Shown here one piece after another: positions 36,647 through 44,500 of a stretch of DNA of 64,000 bases. Below the pieces are notes generated by a model that was not told the origin of the DNA, ran no database searches, and worked only from the letters and a program-made list of their open reading frames with translations. Source of the stretch: an uncultured Acidimicrobiales bacterium (GTDB taxonomy: Bacteria; Actinomycetota; Acidimicrobiia; Acidimicrobiales; Aldehydirespiratoraceae); NCBI GenBank assembly GCA_951812975.1, contig CATOTC010000003.1:62001-126000 (forward strand). The letters run 5' to 3'. A program made the position numbers and the translations under genes. How positions within the stretch are numbered: position 1 is the stretch's first letter; each line of letters opens with the position of its first letter.

Positions 36647-37576
36647 TTAAGTGACGAGCCAGGACAGCAGGGTTTCGGTGTAGGTGTCGCTGATGTCTTC
36701 TTGGAGGAAGTGGCCGCCGCCTTCGAGGATCACGTGGGGTTGACCTGCCGCGCCGGGGATTCGGTCCACGATCGGTTTCCAGCCGTGGGGGGCAACGATG
36801 TCCCTGTCGCTGAAGATCGTCAGGACAGGGTCAGTCCACTCGTCAAGGATCTCCCAGGCCTGGTAGTTGGCGGGGTACATCGGATTGTCGGGCCGGGTCG
36901 GCAGGAGTTGGGTGAACGCCCGGCTGCCGATCGTCAAAGCCGGGTCGGGGTACGGCGCTTGGTAGCCGTGGAGGACTTCGGCTGAGGGTTCGGTGACCAT
37001 CACCATCGGCAGCAACGTCCATGGTTCCCATACCGGGGCTTTGCGGGCCATCTCCTGGAACTCCGCGTAGGGGCCGTTGGTCTCGATCACCTCGGGCAGC
37101 GGCTCGTTGACATCGCGCCAGGGCAGCCCGGTGTTGGAGATCACCATGCGGCTCACGAGGCCGGGATTCTCCGCCGCGAGCCGCATGCCGATCACCCCTC
37201 CCCAGTCGTGCATCACGAACGTCGCGTCTGCCAGTTCCAGTTCTTCTACCAGCAGCGACCGCATCCATTCGACATGGCGGGCGACGGTGTAGTCGCCGAG
37301 TTCAGAGGGCTTGTCGGACATGCCCATACCGATCAGGTCGGGGGCGATCACCCGGTAGCCGGCGTCGACCACCGGCGGTATCTGGTGACGCCAGATGTAG
37401 GACCATGAGGGGTTGCCGTGCAGCATGACCACGACGGGCGCGTCCGTGCTGCCGGAGTCGACCAGACGCACACGCAGCCTCTGACCGTCACCAGACGGGA
37501 TCTCTATCCAGCGCCGTTGGGTCGGATAGCCGGTTACCGATTCGATGGCCTCGTCGGGAGTCCGCAGGACCTTCAC
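36647..37576 (-). CDS. Haloalkane dehalogenase-like alpha/beta-hydrolase (DhlA subfamily)
   Basis: 309 residues. HGNPSW at 53-58 forms the oxyanion hole, Asp124-Trp125 in VMHDWGG are nucleophile and first halide-stabilising Trp, the acid is Asp259 in FSDRDIV, and His289 in GGGHF is the base. The positions nearly coincide with Xanthobacter DhlA (Asp124, Asp260, His289). Second halide Trp in the cap is probably among Trp153/183/186. Epoxide hydrolase activity is less likely because the Trp is present, but substrate is untested. GTG start overlaps the upstream stop (GTGA). Confidence 0.85.
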   Translation of the reverse strand: MKVLRTPDEAIESVTGYPTQRRWIEIPSGDGQRLRVRLVDSGSTDAPVVVMLHGNPSWSYIWRHQIPPVVDAGYRVIAPDLIGMGMSDKPSELGDYTVARHVEWMRSLLVEELELADATFVMHDWGGVIGMRLAAENPGLVSRMVISNTGLPWRDVNEPLPEVIETNGPYAEFQEMARKAPVWEPWTLLPMVMVTEPSAEVLHGYQAPYPDPALTIGSRAFTQLLPTRPDNPMYPANYQAWEILDEWTDPVLTIFSDRDIVAPHGWKPIVDRIPGAAGQPHVILEGGGHFLQEDISDTYTETLLSWLVT

Positions 37577-38388
37577 TCGACGCCACCGATGGACCCGGCG
37601 AGATTGTTGACCGAGGCCCGGATGCCGAGCGCGTAGGTGTCGGCTATGGCGGTGTCGCGGTGCTCGGAATGAGCCTCGGTCCGGTCGGGGTCGAGCGCTA
37701 CCTCCATGAAGGCGCGGCGGCTCGGGAAGGTGTTGAACCGGACCTGGTGCCAGGATCGTCCGTCGCCGATGATGGTGCCCTCCACAGAGAACCAGGCGTC
37801 GAGCCGTACCCCGTTCGGCACGGCCACTGATCCGGCGACTTGCTGGTAGGACTGCATGTGGTCAGGCGTGTCCGTTGCGCCGGCCGCATCGTGGAAGCGG
37901 ATGACGTGGAGCATCGTGTAGGGCCCGTCGTCGTCGCTGGGCGGGTGCGGCACGTCGGCCCAGTCCACTTGATTCTCGACCTGCGGCAGGTTCATCGGCT
38001 GGCAGCCGATCACGAAGGTCTGGTCCATCCCGGCCTCCTTGTGTTCATGCGCTTTCTGGAAGTCTTCTCGCTCCTGCATCGCTATGAACGACGTTCGGGT
38101 GGGGTACTTCACGACTCCGATCCGGTCCCAGGCAGGTTCGTCGCCGATGAACTGGTCCTCGACGTCGGCGACGAAGACGATCTCGGCTCCCACCGCCGCC
38201 AACGGACCGACTGGCATGTATTCGTCGTCGGCCTCACGGCCGGTGAGTGTGGTCTCGCGGCCGTCGGTGTACTCGGCTCGCTCCTTGTAGTGCATTAGGT
38301 TGACCATCCACACAGGCCCGTCGTCCTCGGGTGCCGTGGTGGCGAGTCTGATGGCGTAGTCCCGATCTATCTTCCCGTAGCCCGGCAT
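37573..38388 (-). CDS. Duplicated DUF1330-like (dimeric alpha/beta barrel) protein
   Basis: 271 residues in two related halves. The first (VWMVNLMHYKERAEYT ... YMPVGPLAAVGAEIVF ... FIAMQEREDFQKAHEHKEAGMDQT) has the DUF1330 pattern; the second (YTMLHVIRFHDAAGATD ... VRFNTFPSRRAFMEVALDP) repeats it. Probably a single-chain version of a dimer that binds a small compound. ATG 38388 has GAGGAGGAA at good spacing. Translationally coupled to the dehalogenase-like hydrolase, so the two likely work on one substrate. Confidence 0.75.
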   Translation of the reverse strand: MPGYGKIDRDYAIRLATTAPEDDGPVWMVNLMHYKERAEYTDGRETTLTGREADDEYMPVGPLAAVGAEIVFVADVEDQFIGDEPAWDRIGVVKYPTRTSFIAMQEREDFQKAHEHKEAGMDQTFVIGCQPMNLPQVENQVDWADVPHPPSDDDGPYTMLHVIRFHDAAGATDTPDHMQSYQQVAGSVAVPNGVRLDAWFSVEGTIIGDGRSWHQVRFNTFPSRRAFMEVALDPDRTEAHSEHRDTAIADTYALGIRASVNNLAGSIGGVE

Positions 38389-38514
38389 GTCTCGTTCCTC
38401 CTCAGGCATCCTCACCGTAATATATTGCCACTCTTTCTGGCAATTTATTGGGGTCTGGGGGCACCCTAGCCTCGCCAAGTCCTTCCGGCTACGGCGGCAT
38501 GTAGGGTTGGCCGC

Positions 38515-38934
38515 ATGAACCGGTTGCTCCTGTTTCCCGGAGGGGCGGTGCCGGCCGCCGAGGTTGCATGGCGCTTCGATCCCTCCGGCGGTCCGGGGGG
38601 TCAACACGCCAACCGCTCGAGCACCAGAGTCGAAGCCGTGATCGATCTCACGACGGCAGGCGACGTTGAGGTCGAGGTACGCAAGCGGCTGGTTGCGAAA
38701 TTCGGTGCCGAGTTGCGGGTGGTCGTTGACGACACCCGATCGCAGGCCCGCAACCGTGAGATCGCTCTCGACCGCCTGGAATCACGGCTGCGCGACGGGT
38801 TGACCGTTGCCAAGCCGAGGAAACCGACCCGGCCGTCACGTTCGGCCAAGGCCCGGCGGCTGCAGGCAAAGCGCCGCCGTTCCGAGACCAAGCGCGGTCG
38901 CGGCCCCATCGATCCAACCGCCCACGACGCCTGA
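38515..38934 (+). CDS. arfB: ArfB/YaeJ-type peptidyl-tRNA hydrolase (stalled-ribosome rescue)
   Basis: 139 residues: a catalytic GGQ at residues 28-30 in DPSGGPGGQHANRSSTRVE, then a basic C-terminal tail rich in Lys and Arg (AKARRLQAKRRRSETKRG) that would enter the mRNA channel of stalled ribosomes. Length matches ArfB and not full release factors. Divergent from the DUF1330-like gene. Confidence 0.92.
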   Translation: MNRLLLFPGGAVPAAEVAWRFDPSGGPGGQHANRSSTRVEAVIDLTTAGDVEVEVRKRLVAKFGAELRVVVDDTRSQARNREIALDRLESRLRDGLTVAKPRKPTRPSRSAKARRLQAKRRRSETKRGRGPIDPTAHDA

Positions 38935-38967
38935 CCGAGCCGTAGTCTGTTCGCGCAGGAGGACGCC

Positions 38968-39168
38968 ATGCACATCGTCTGGGGCCTGATCATCGCCGGC
39001 GTCGGCGTGCTGTTCATCGTCTGGGGTCGCACCAAGTCCAACTTCGGCCTCTACCGACTCCTTGTCGCCCGCTCGCGACTCCTCTGGGGCGACCGTGTCC
39101 ACGGCTTCTACCAAGTCGCCGGCGCGCTCATGATCGTCGCCGGTGCCGCCATCATTGTGACCGGCTGA
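38968..39168 (+). CDS. Small two-TM membrane protein
   Basis: 66 residues with two hydrophobic segments (IVWGLIIAGVGVLFIVWG and VAGALMIVAGAAIIVTG) joined by a basic loop. AGGAGG is located before the ATG. Function unknown. A decayed copy of its 3' end lies 180 bp downstream. Confidence 0.75.
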   Translation: MHIVWGLIIAGVGVLFIVWGRTKSNFGLYRLLVARSRLLWGDRVHGFYQVAGALMIVAGAAIIVTG

Positions 39169-39484
39169 GAAACCAAGATCCCCTCCGCTCAACCCACTAG
39201 CCGTCCCGTGGTAAGCCTTTGCCGGTGAGAATCGTTCTTTCGGCAGATTGGTTCGACGGAGCCTCCGTCGCGATACGTAACGACGACATGCATCTCATCA
39301 AGTCGCGGGCGCACTCATGAAATCATCGCCGGTGCACTGATCATCTTGTAGGTATGCGTTCTCGCTTGGTGATTGACACCCATCGACCATCAACCTGGGC
39401 GATGGCTTCGATCCCGTTGGCCCAATCGCAGGTCATGATGGGCCTCAACCGTATGAACATGTAACCACAGCACGCCCACTTGGC
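39169..39484. other. Intergenic region with palindrome and decayed gene fragment
   Basis: Holds a perfect palindrome with 8-bp arms, CGACGGAG-C-CTCCGTCG, at 39254-39270. From 39295 to 39349 it contains a degenerate copy of the 3' end of the preceding small membrane protein gene (CAAGTCGCGGGCGCACTCATG versus CAAGTCGCCGGCGCGCTCATG) with a 2-nt insertion that shifts the frame. Otherwise nothing is recognised. Confidence 0.6.
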
Positions 39485-39490
39485 TATACT
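39485..39490 (+). promoter_or_regulatory. -10 box TATACT of the AbiE operon
   Basis: TATACT ends 7 nt before the ATG at 39498, with no ribosome-binding site, so the abiEi message is probably leaderless. The -35 region is weak. Confidence 0.65.
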
Positions 39491-39497
39491 TTCATAC

Positions 39498-40079
39498 ATG
39501 TCATCGGCTCGGCTTGCTGACCTCCCCGAAATCTTCACGCACGCAGACGCACGCAGCGCCGGTTGGTCAGACCGCGACCTGTACGCGATGCGCGACCGTG
39601 GCGACATCGAGCGCCTTGCCCGAGGCATCTACGCCCAACCAGAACTGACAGCCGACCCAGACCTTGTCGAGATCGTCATCCGGGCGCCAGACGCAACCGT
39701 GTGCCTGACTTCTGCGCTGGCCTGTCACGACCTCACCGACGAGATCCCCTCGAGTATCCATGTCGCGTTGCCGCGAACACGTCGGCCGCCGCGGACCGAA
39801 GCACCCGCCACCTGGCACCGCTTCGGCAACGCCACCTTTGAGTTGGGCCGGACCGAGTTGGCGATCAGCGATGGGCTCTCGATCGGGCTCTACTCGCCTG
39901 CCCGGTCGATCGTCGATGCCTATCGGCTGCGTCACCTCTACGGGACCGAACAAGCCCTCGACGCCCTGAAACGCTGGCTCCAGATGCGCGGCAACCAGCC
40001 ATCAGAGCTCCTCGACATGGCACGCCGCTTCCCAAAGGCCAGCCCCGCGATTCGCGGCGCCCTCCAAACCCTGCTGTGA
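39498..40079 (+). CDS. AbiEi-family type IV antitoxin
   Basis: 193 residues. N-terminal winged-helix-like domain (IFTHADARSAGWSDRDLYAMRDRGDIERLARGIYAQPE) is the hallmark of AbiEi antitoxins, followed by the C-terminal antitoxin domain (CLTSALACHDLTDEIPSSIHVALPRTRR). Represses its own operon and counteracts the AbiEii nucleotidyltransferase. The next gene's GTG overlaps its stop as GTGA. Confidence 0.9.
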   Translation: MSSARLADLPEIFTHADARSAGWSDRDLYAMRDRGDIERLARGIYAQPELTADPDLVEIVIRAPDATVCLTSALACHDLTDEIPSSIHVALPRTRRPPRTEAPATWHRFGNATFELGRTELAISDGLSIGLYSPARSIVDAYRLRHLYGTEQALDALKRWLQMRGNQPSELLDMARRFPKASPAIRGALQTLL

Positions 40080-40936
40080 CGCCGAACCCGTCGCGCAACG
40101 ACCCCGCGGGTGCGGCGAACCTGGATCTTCGAAAGCTCGCCCGCGCCGATGGACGCCCCACCGACGAGCTCATTCAGCTGTACGCCCTCGAAGGATTCCT
40201 CGGACGACTTGCGGCCTCACCACACAACGAGGGCCTCGTCCTCAAAGGCGGCGTCCTTCTCGCAGCCTTCGATGTCCGGCGCCCCACCCGAGACATCGAC
40301 TTCGCCGCGGTCACCATCTATCGCGACGCCGAACACATCCAACAGGTGATCGACGACGTGCTCGCAACCAACCAAGACGACGGACTCACCTTCGACATCC
40401 CCAAAACCGCCCTCGAACCGATCCGTGACGACGAGCTCTACCCCGGCTTTCGCGCCAAGATCAGCGCCACACTCGCGACTGCACAGATCCGATTCCACGT
40501 CGACATCAACAACGGCGACCCCCTCTGGCCCAAACCACGAACGGTTGCCATCCCCCGGCTCCTCGGCGGTGACCCAATCTCGATCGTTGGCTACTCCGTC
40601 GAACTCGTACTCGCCGAGAAGATCGTCACCGCCATACAACGCGGCACCGCCAACACACGCTGGCGCGACTTCGTCGACATCTCACGCCTTGCCGCCCACT
40701 CCATCGACGACGCCGTGCTTCGCGGGTCGATCACCCTCGTCGCTGAACATCGCGACGCCAACCTTGCGACGCTTCGCGACGTACTGCCAGGCTACGACAA
40801 GATCGCTCAGTCACGATGGGCCGCATGGCGAGCCAGCCAAGGCCTCGACGAAACGCCAGAGGCGTTCTCCGATCTGCTCGCCGTGGTCGTGGACTTCGCC
40901 GATCGCCATATCGAGGCGACGAAGCCAACTGATTGA
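40076..40936 (+). CDS. AbiEii-family nucleotidyltransferase toxin
   Basis: 286 residues. Catalytic nucleotidyltransferase core LVLKGGVLLAAFDVRRPTRDIDFAA contains the GG and D-x-D motifs; ELVLAEKIVTAIQRGTANTRWRDFVDI is the second conserved AbiEii block. Type IV toxins of this class arrest growth and can abort phage infection. GTG start overlaps the antitoxin stop, as usual. Confidence 0.92.
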   Translation: MTPNPSRNDPAGAANLDLRKLARADGRPTDELIQLYALEGFLGRLAASPHNEGLVLKGGVLLAAFDVRRPTRDIDFAAVTIYRDAEHIQQVIDDVLATNQDDGLTFDIPKTALEPIRDDELYPGFRAKISATLATAQIRFHVDINNGDPLWPKPRTVAIPRLLGGDPISIVGYSVELVLAEKIVTAIQRGTANTRWRDFVDISRLAAHSIDDAVLRGSITLVAEHRDANLATLRDVLPGYDKIAQSRWAAWRASQGLDETPEAFSDLLAVVVDFADRHIEATKPTD

Positions 40937-40984
40937 CAGCCGGAGTTCTCGTTCCCGATCGCCAGTAAGGCCCCTTCATGGACG

Positions 40985-40999
40985 TACGTATAATACGTA
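40985..40999. promoter_or_regulatory. TACGTAT-A-ATACGTA palindrome containing TATAAT
   Basis: A perfect 7-bp dyad with a 1-nt centre that includes a consensus -10 box. It lies in the 177-nt gap before the EthD-like gene (start 115 nt downstream), so it may be a regulated promoter for that gene. Confidence 0.4.
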
Positions 41000-41113
41000 T
41001 CTAACCCGCGCGGCACAACTATTCGAAAGCGGATGGGTTGTCGCGGTCTCTCGCCCGAACTTGAGGCCATCACGGTAATGTGCCAATAGTCGGCGACCGC
41101 TAGGGTGCCCGGC

Positions 41114-41767
41114 ATGGCTACACCCGCTTTTGGTCTTGCTGAAGGGCTGGCCCTGCATCTGCTACCGGCTGCTGGCCGTGCCGAGGACTTGGCAGCCAGT
41201 ATCGATTCGCTGCCTACCGCCGCCCAACGTTGGAGACGCCATATGACTGGCATCGTCAACGCTGGTCCCCACACTTGCGTACTCGAATACACCCAGTCAC
41301 CAGCAGAAGCTGTCGATGCCGCAGAACGCGATCTGGCCTGGCTCGCTGATCGAGTGGACCTTAAAGGGAGTTTCGCCCTGGCTGGTGACCGGCTGATCTT
41401 CATACCGAGCGAAGCCACGCCGCCAATCCGCTACTGGTACTGCATGCGCCGACGCAACGACTTCAGCCACGACGACTACCTGGTGCGCTACCGCGACATC
41501 CACAGCCAATTCGGACTGGACACCTCCGGAATCGAGGGTTACACGCAATGGCATGCGAACCTTGAAGCCACCGCGGCGGCATGTGAGCGTCTGGGAATCG
41601 GCGGCTGCCCCTACGACAGCATCTCGGTTTTGGACATCGCCGAGTTGAAATCGTTCTTCACCGCTGCGATGTCGACCGATATCGGCGAGCGCGCCACAGC
41701 CGACGAGCAACGCTTCGTCGACCGCGCCAACTCCCACGACCACATCCTCGAACTGGTCGTCGCTTAG
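41114..41767 (+). CDS. EthD-like dimeric alpha/beta-barrel protein
   Basis: 217 residues. Second half, from about 105, matches the EthD pattern (RYWYCMRRRNDFSHDDYLVRYRDIHSQFGLDTSGIEGYTQWH). First half is less clear (RRHMTGIVNAGPHTCVLEYT). EthD proteins assist ether or polyketide oxidation or bind small ligands. ATG 41114 (AGGGTG upstream) is preferred over GTG 41105. TAG stop is directly followed by the SDR ATG. Confidence 0.75.
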   Translation: MATPAFGLAEGLALHLLPAAGRAEDLAASIDSLPTAAQRWRRHMTGIVNAGPHTCVLEYTQSPAEAVDAAERDLAWLADRVDLKGSFALAGDRLIFIPSEATPPIRYWYCMRRRNDFSHDDYLVRYRDIHSQFGLDTSGIEGYTQWHANLEATAAACERLGIGGCPYDSISVLDIAELKSFFTAAMSTDIGERATADEQRFVDRANSHDHILELVVA

Positions 41768-42586
41768 ATGAGTTGGAACGCGCCACAGGGTTTTGCCGGA
41801 CAGTACGGCCCTTGGGCGTTGATCGCCGGCGCTTCCGAGGGAACTGGCGCAGCCTTCGCTCGACGCCTCGCCCAGCAGGGAATCAACCTGCTGCTGGTGG
41901 CGCGGCGCCCGGACCCGCTCGACGCGCTGGCCTCCGAACTCGAATCTGAGCACGACATCGAGACTCGCACAGCCAGCGTCGACCTGACCTCTTACGATGC
42001 GCCCGCGAAACTAGTCGAGCTGTCTGCTGGCCTTGACGTCGGGATGGTGCTTTTCAACGCTGGCGCAACCACCCGCTTCGACTCCTTCTATGACTGGCCC
42101 GCAGGCGATCTCGCAGCCATGATCAACATGAACTGCCACACGGTGGCGCTGGCTGCGCACCATTTCGCGCCAGGCCTGCGCCGTCGAGGACGCGGTGCCA
42201 TCGTGCTGATCGGCTCGATGGCCGGATTCGCCGGTTCTTCCCACCACGGCATCTACAACGCCACGAAGGCTTTCGACTGGGTGCTGGCCGAAGGCCTGTG
42301 GCAGGAACTGGGCCCCGACGGAGTCCAAGCGCTGATCCTCGTGCTCGGAGCGACCGACACTCCAAGCCACCAGCGCATGGGCGTCGACTTCAGCGACCAA
42401 ACCGTGATGGACCCCGATGATGTCGCAATAGAGGGCCTCTCCAACCTTCACAGCGGACCTGTTTACATTGTGGGCGAGCACAATCGGGCGATCCTCAACT
42501 ACATCCTGACCAGCGACCGGGCCGCGGTCGTATCAGCCATGAGCGCAGCCTCCGCCGGCCTCGCCCGCCAAATCCATCAGCGCTGA
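41768..42586 (+). CDS. Short-chain dehydrogenase/reductase
   Basis: 272-residue Rossmann protein. Cofactor loop is GASEGTGAAFA, Asn-containing strand is LFNAGAT, catalytic Ser in VLIGSMAGFAG, Tyr and Lys in YNATKAFDW. Arg after the second strand (VARRPD) suggests NADPH preference. Starts immediately after the EthD-like stop, so the two form an operon. Substrate unknown. Confidence 0.9.
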   Translation: MSWNAPQGFAGQYGPWALIAGASEGTGAAFARRLAQQGINLLLVARRPDPLDALASELESEHDIETRTASVDLTSYDAPAKLVELSAGLDVGMVLFNAGATTRFDSFYDWPAGDLAAMINMNCHTVALAAHHFAPGLRRRGRGAIVLIGSMAGFAGSSHHGIYNATKAFDWVLAEGLWQELGPDGVQALILVLGATDTPSHQRMGVDFSDQTVMDPDDVAIEGLSNLHSGPVYIVGEHNRAILNYILTSDRAAVVSAMSAASAGLARQIHQR

Positions 42587-42609
42587 TCGAGGTCTGCCAT
42601 CACAAAATG

Positions 42610-42694
42610 TGTCGGAGGGGGGACTTGAACCCCCACGCCCATAACGGGCACTAGCCCCTCAAGCTAGCGCGTCTGCCAATTCCGCCACTCCGAC
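42610..42694 (-). tRNA. tRNA-Leu (anticodon GAG)
   Basis: Acceptor stem GTCGGAG pairs with CTCCGAC; the anticodon arm is CTAGC-TTGAGGG-GCTAG, giving GAG. A long class II variable arm (GTGCCCGTTATGGGCGT) and the T-arm GGGGGTTCAAGTCCCCC are present. CCA is not encoded. Confidence 0.97.
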
Positions 42695-42781
42695 GTGGCC
42701 ATCCAAGGTGTGGATGCGAAGCACGATCCTAGCGCCGTGCGCACCTCGCCACACTCAGATTCACACGGCGAAACCGGGGGT

Positions 42782-43006
42782 TCAGAAGATCAGCGCGTAG
42801 GCGACTGAAGAGAACCCGAAGACCACCGCGGCGACCACGGTGATCCGGTCGAGGTTGCGCTCAACAACCGTCGAACCCGCGGCCGCAGCGCCGGCACCAC
42901 CGCCGAACATGTCGGACAGTCCCCCACCCTTGCCGCTGTGCAACAGCACCAGCAGGATCAACGTCGACGCCGAGACGAGCCAGAGGGGGGCAACGATCCA
43001 AACCAT
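42782..43006 (-). CDS. secG: Preprotein translocase subunit SecG
   Basis: 74 residues with two TM segments (WIVAPLWLVSASTLILLVLLHS and ITVVAAVVFGFSSVAYALIF) and the diagnostic HSGKGGGLSDMFGGG loop between them. Part of the SecYEG channel. In many actinobacteria secG directly follows tpiA; here tpiA is 20 kb away on the same strand. Confidence 0.96.
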   Translation of the reverse strand: MVWIVAPLWLVSASTLILLVLLHSGKGGGLSDMFGGGAGAAAAGSTVVERNLDRITVVAAVVFGFSSVAYALIF

Positions 43007-43054
43007 GGCATCAGCCTAACCGGATCACCGCCCTAATACGGGCTGCTTCCTGTC

Positions 43055-43372
43055 CTAGTCGACCTCACCGAGGATCGTTGCAAGATCCTGGGCATAGGCG
43101 AGAAGTCGGACGATATCGACGTAGTCGTCTCGCTCGAAGTAGAACCATCCGCACGGAAACCCTGCGAACCGGTGGGAACGCAGACCCGGAACGCCACACA
43201 ACTCGCCGATTCGGGGGGAGCCCGTCCCGGGCATCCGCTCAATCGTTCGCAACGACTCGATTGCCGTGTCGAAGAAACGTTCGCCCAGTTCGTCGCCACC
43301 CTCGTGTCGGTAGTACCGGACCCGCTCTATCAGGTCGGCTTCGGCGAGTGGACGAAGGCGAACTTCGATCAC
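43055..43372 (-). CDS. ParE/RelE-superfamily toxin
   Basis: 105 residues of the ParE fold (EADLIERVRYYRHEGGDELGERFFDTAIESLRTIERMPGTG ... FPCGWFYFERDDYVDIVRLLAYAQD). ParE toxins poison DNA gyrase. The GTG start overlaps the antitoxin stop (GTGA), so synthesis is coupled. Confidence 0.9.
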   Translation of the reverse strand: MIEVRLRPLAEADLIERVRYYRHEGGDELGERFFDTAIESLRTIERMPGTGSPRIGELCGVPGLRSHRFAGFPCGWFYFERDDYVDIVRLLAYAQDLATILGEVD

Positions 43373-43620
43373 AAAACGGTGCCGAGCGCGCGATCGCGCA
43401 ACTCATCAATGGCATCGTCAGTCAACCGACGACCCTCGCCAGACTCAATTCCTTCAGCGATCAACAAGCGAAAACGGCGGGCAGCCTCGTCTTGTCGATC
43501 GCGTCGGATCAAGTCGCGAAGGTACTCGCTGGTATTGCCGTAGTCCCCAGTTCGAACACGTTGATCGATGTAGTCCCGTAGAGATTCTGGGAGCGCGAAG
43601 CTCATCGTGTTGCGACTCAC
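43369..43620 (-). CDS. ParD-type antitoxin (ribbon-helix-helix)
   Basis: 83 residues with an RHH DNA-binding N-terminus (MSFALPESLRDYIDQRVRTGDYGNTSEYLRDLIRRD) and an acidic tail that neutralises the toxin. GTG 43620 is chosen because the promoter TTGACA (43650-43655), 17 nt, CACAAT (43627-43632) ends 6 nt before it, making a leaderless start; an ATG at 43605 is the alternative. The imperfect dyad TTGACAACAGTTGATAA overlaps the -35 and spacer and is the probable autoregulatory site. Confidence 0.88.
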   Translation of the reverse strand: MSRNTMSFALPESLRDYIDQRVRTGDYGNTSEYLRDLIRRDRQDEAARRFRLLIAEGIESGEGRRLTDDAIDELRDRALGTVL

Positions 43621-43626
43621 GCCATC

Positions 43627-43655
43627 ATTGTGCCCATGTTATCAACTGTTGTCAA
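43627..43655 (-). promoter_or_regulatory. ParDE promoter/operator
   Basis: TTGACA and CACAAT, 17 nt apart on the minus strand, with an imperfect inverted repeat (TTATCAAC/GTTGTCAA) over the -35 and spacer. Consistent with ParD autorepression. Confidence 0.7.
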
Positions 43656-43688
43656 CAATGCCGGCGGAATTCGACGTCCGCTATTGAG

Positions 43689-44051
43689 CTAGTAGTCGGC
43701 CGGTTCGTAGAGGACCGTCTCGACCCCGCCCGGCAGAACCATGATGATCACGACACCCCAACCCATGTCGCGCGGTTCGCCCCGGAATTCGACTCCCTTG
43801 GCCCGCAATTCCTCAATCGTCGCTTCGAGGTCGTCACACATGAACGACACCTCGTGCGTGGCGCGATCGTCGGGGTGAATGTCCAACTCCGGTGGACCGG
43901 CGTGAGGCTCCATCGTCGTTTCAGGAAGACCGAAAATCATGAAGCCACCGTCTTCAGCCACGACCGGGAGTTTCAACGCGTCGCGCATCACCGCACGGAA
44001 GGCGTCGAGCTCGGTCGTGTAGAACAGGGTGTGGGCTCCGGTAATGGCCAT
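43689..44051 (-). CDS. VOC-family protein, paralogue 1
   Basis: 120 residues (MAITGAHTLFYTTELDAFRAVMRDAL ... GWGVVIIMVLPGGVETVLYEPADY). It belongs to a set of four related VOC sequences in this window with the same MAITG start and PGGVE-x-V-x-YEP end. Metal ligands His in HTL and HEVSF and Glu in the C-terminal strand are retained. Function unknown. Confidence 0.85.
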   Translation of the reverse strand: MAITGAHTLFYTTELDAFRAVMRDALKLPVVAEDGGFMIFGLPETTMEPHAGPPELDIHPDDRATHEVSFMCDDLEATIEELRAKGVEFRGEPRDMGWGVVIIMVLPGGVETVLYEPADY

Positions 44052-44145
44052 AGTCAGCTCACATTTCTCGCGATGTACCAGCGGTAGTAGGGGTCATTTC
44101 TAGCGGCAGTCCAATATAGGCATCTCAACAGCTTCAACAGTTCGT

Positions 44146-44490
44146 TCAACCGAGCACCTCGAGCGTGTAGCGCACGACGGCTGCGACCTCGTTATCGCTG
44201 AGCTTCCCGGAGAACGACGGCATGGCACCCTTGCCGTCGAGTATCAGCTGTCCCATATCGGCTGGATCCGAGAACGATTCGCTCACCCTGCCGTCGCTCA
44301 GCCTCGGGCCGCTGCCGCCGCCGCCGTCGTTGCCATGGCAGCGGGCGCAGCTCTGCGACCATACGTCGCGACCAACTACGAGCTCAGGGTCAGGCTTTCC
44401 GTCGGGGCCGAGAGGCACGTCCACGGCGTCCGAGGAGCAACCGGCGAACAGAACCGTCCCCGCGATCAGAATCCACAGGAATCGTCTCAT
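44146..44490 (-). CDS. Lipoprotein c-type cytochrome
   Basis: 114 residues: signal peptide with lipobox LFAGC (lipid Cys18), one heme motif CARCH (Cys48, Cys51, His52), and a Met axial ligand in GAMPSFSGKLSDNE. Membrane-anchored monoheme electron carrier on the outer face. The longer open frame upstream is not a cytochrome and is dropped; ATG 44490 begins a normal signal peptide. Located 10 nt downstream of the BKACE gene and likely co-transcribed with it. Confidence 0.9.
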   Translation of the reverse strand: MRRFLWILIAGTVLFAGCSSDAVDVPLGPDGKPDPELVVGRDVWSQSCARCHGNDGGGGSGPRLSDGRVSESFSDPADMGQLILDGKGAMPSFSGKLSDNEVAAVVRYTLEVLG

Positions 44491-44500
44491 CGGCACTCCG

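Noticed and set aside
39225-39320. 31-codon GTG frame with plausible peptide
   Set aside because: No ribosome-binding site or -10 box at correct distance, and it runs into the decayed gene fragment.
42610-42694. tRNA-Leu as attachment site of an integrated island
   Set aside because: No copy of the tRNA 3' end was found at the far side near tpiA, secG lies between, and no integrase is present.
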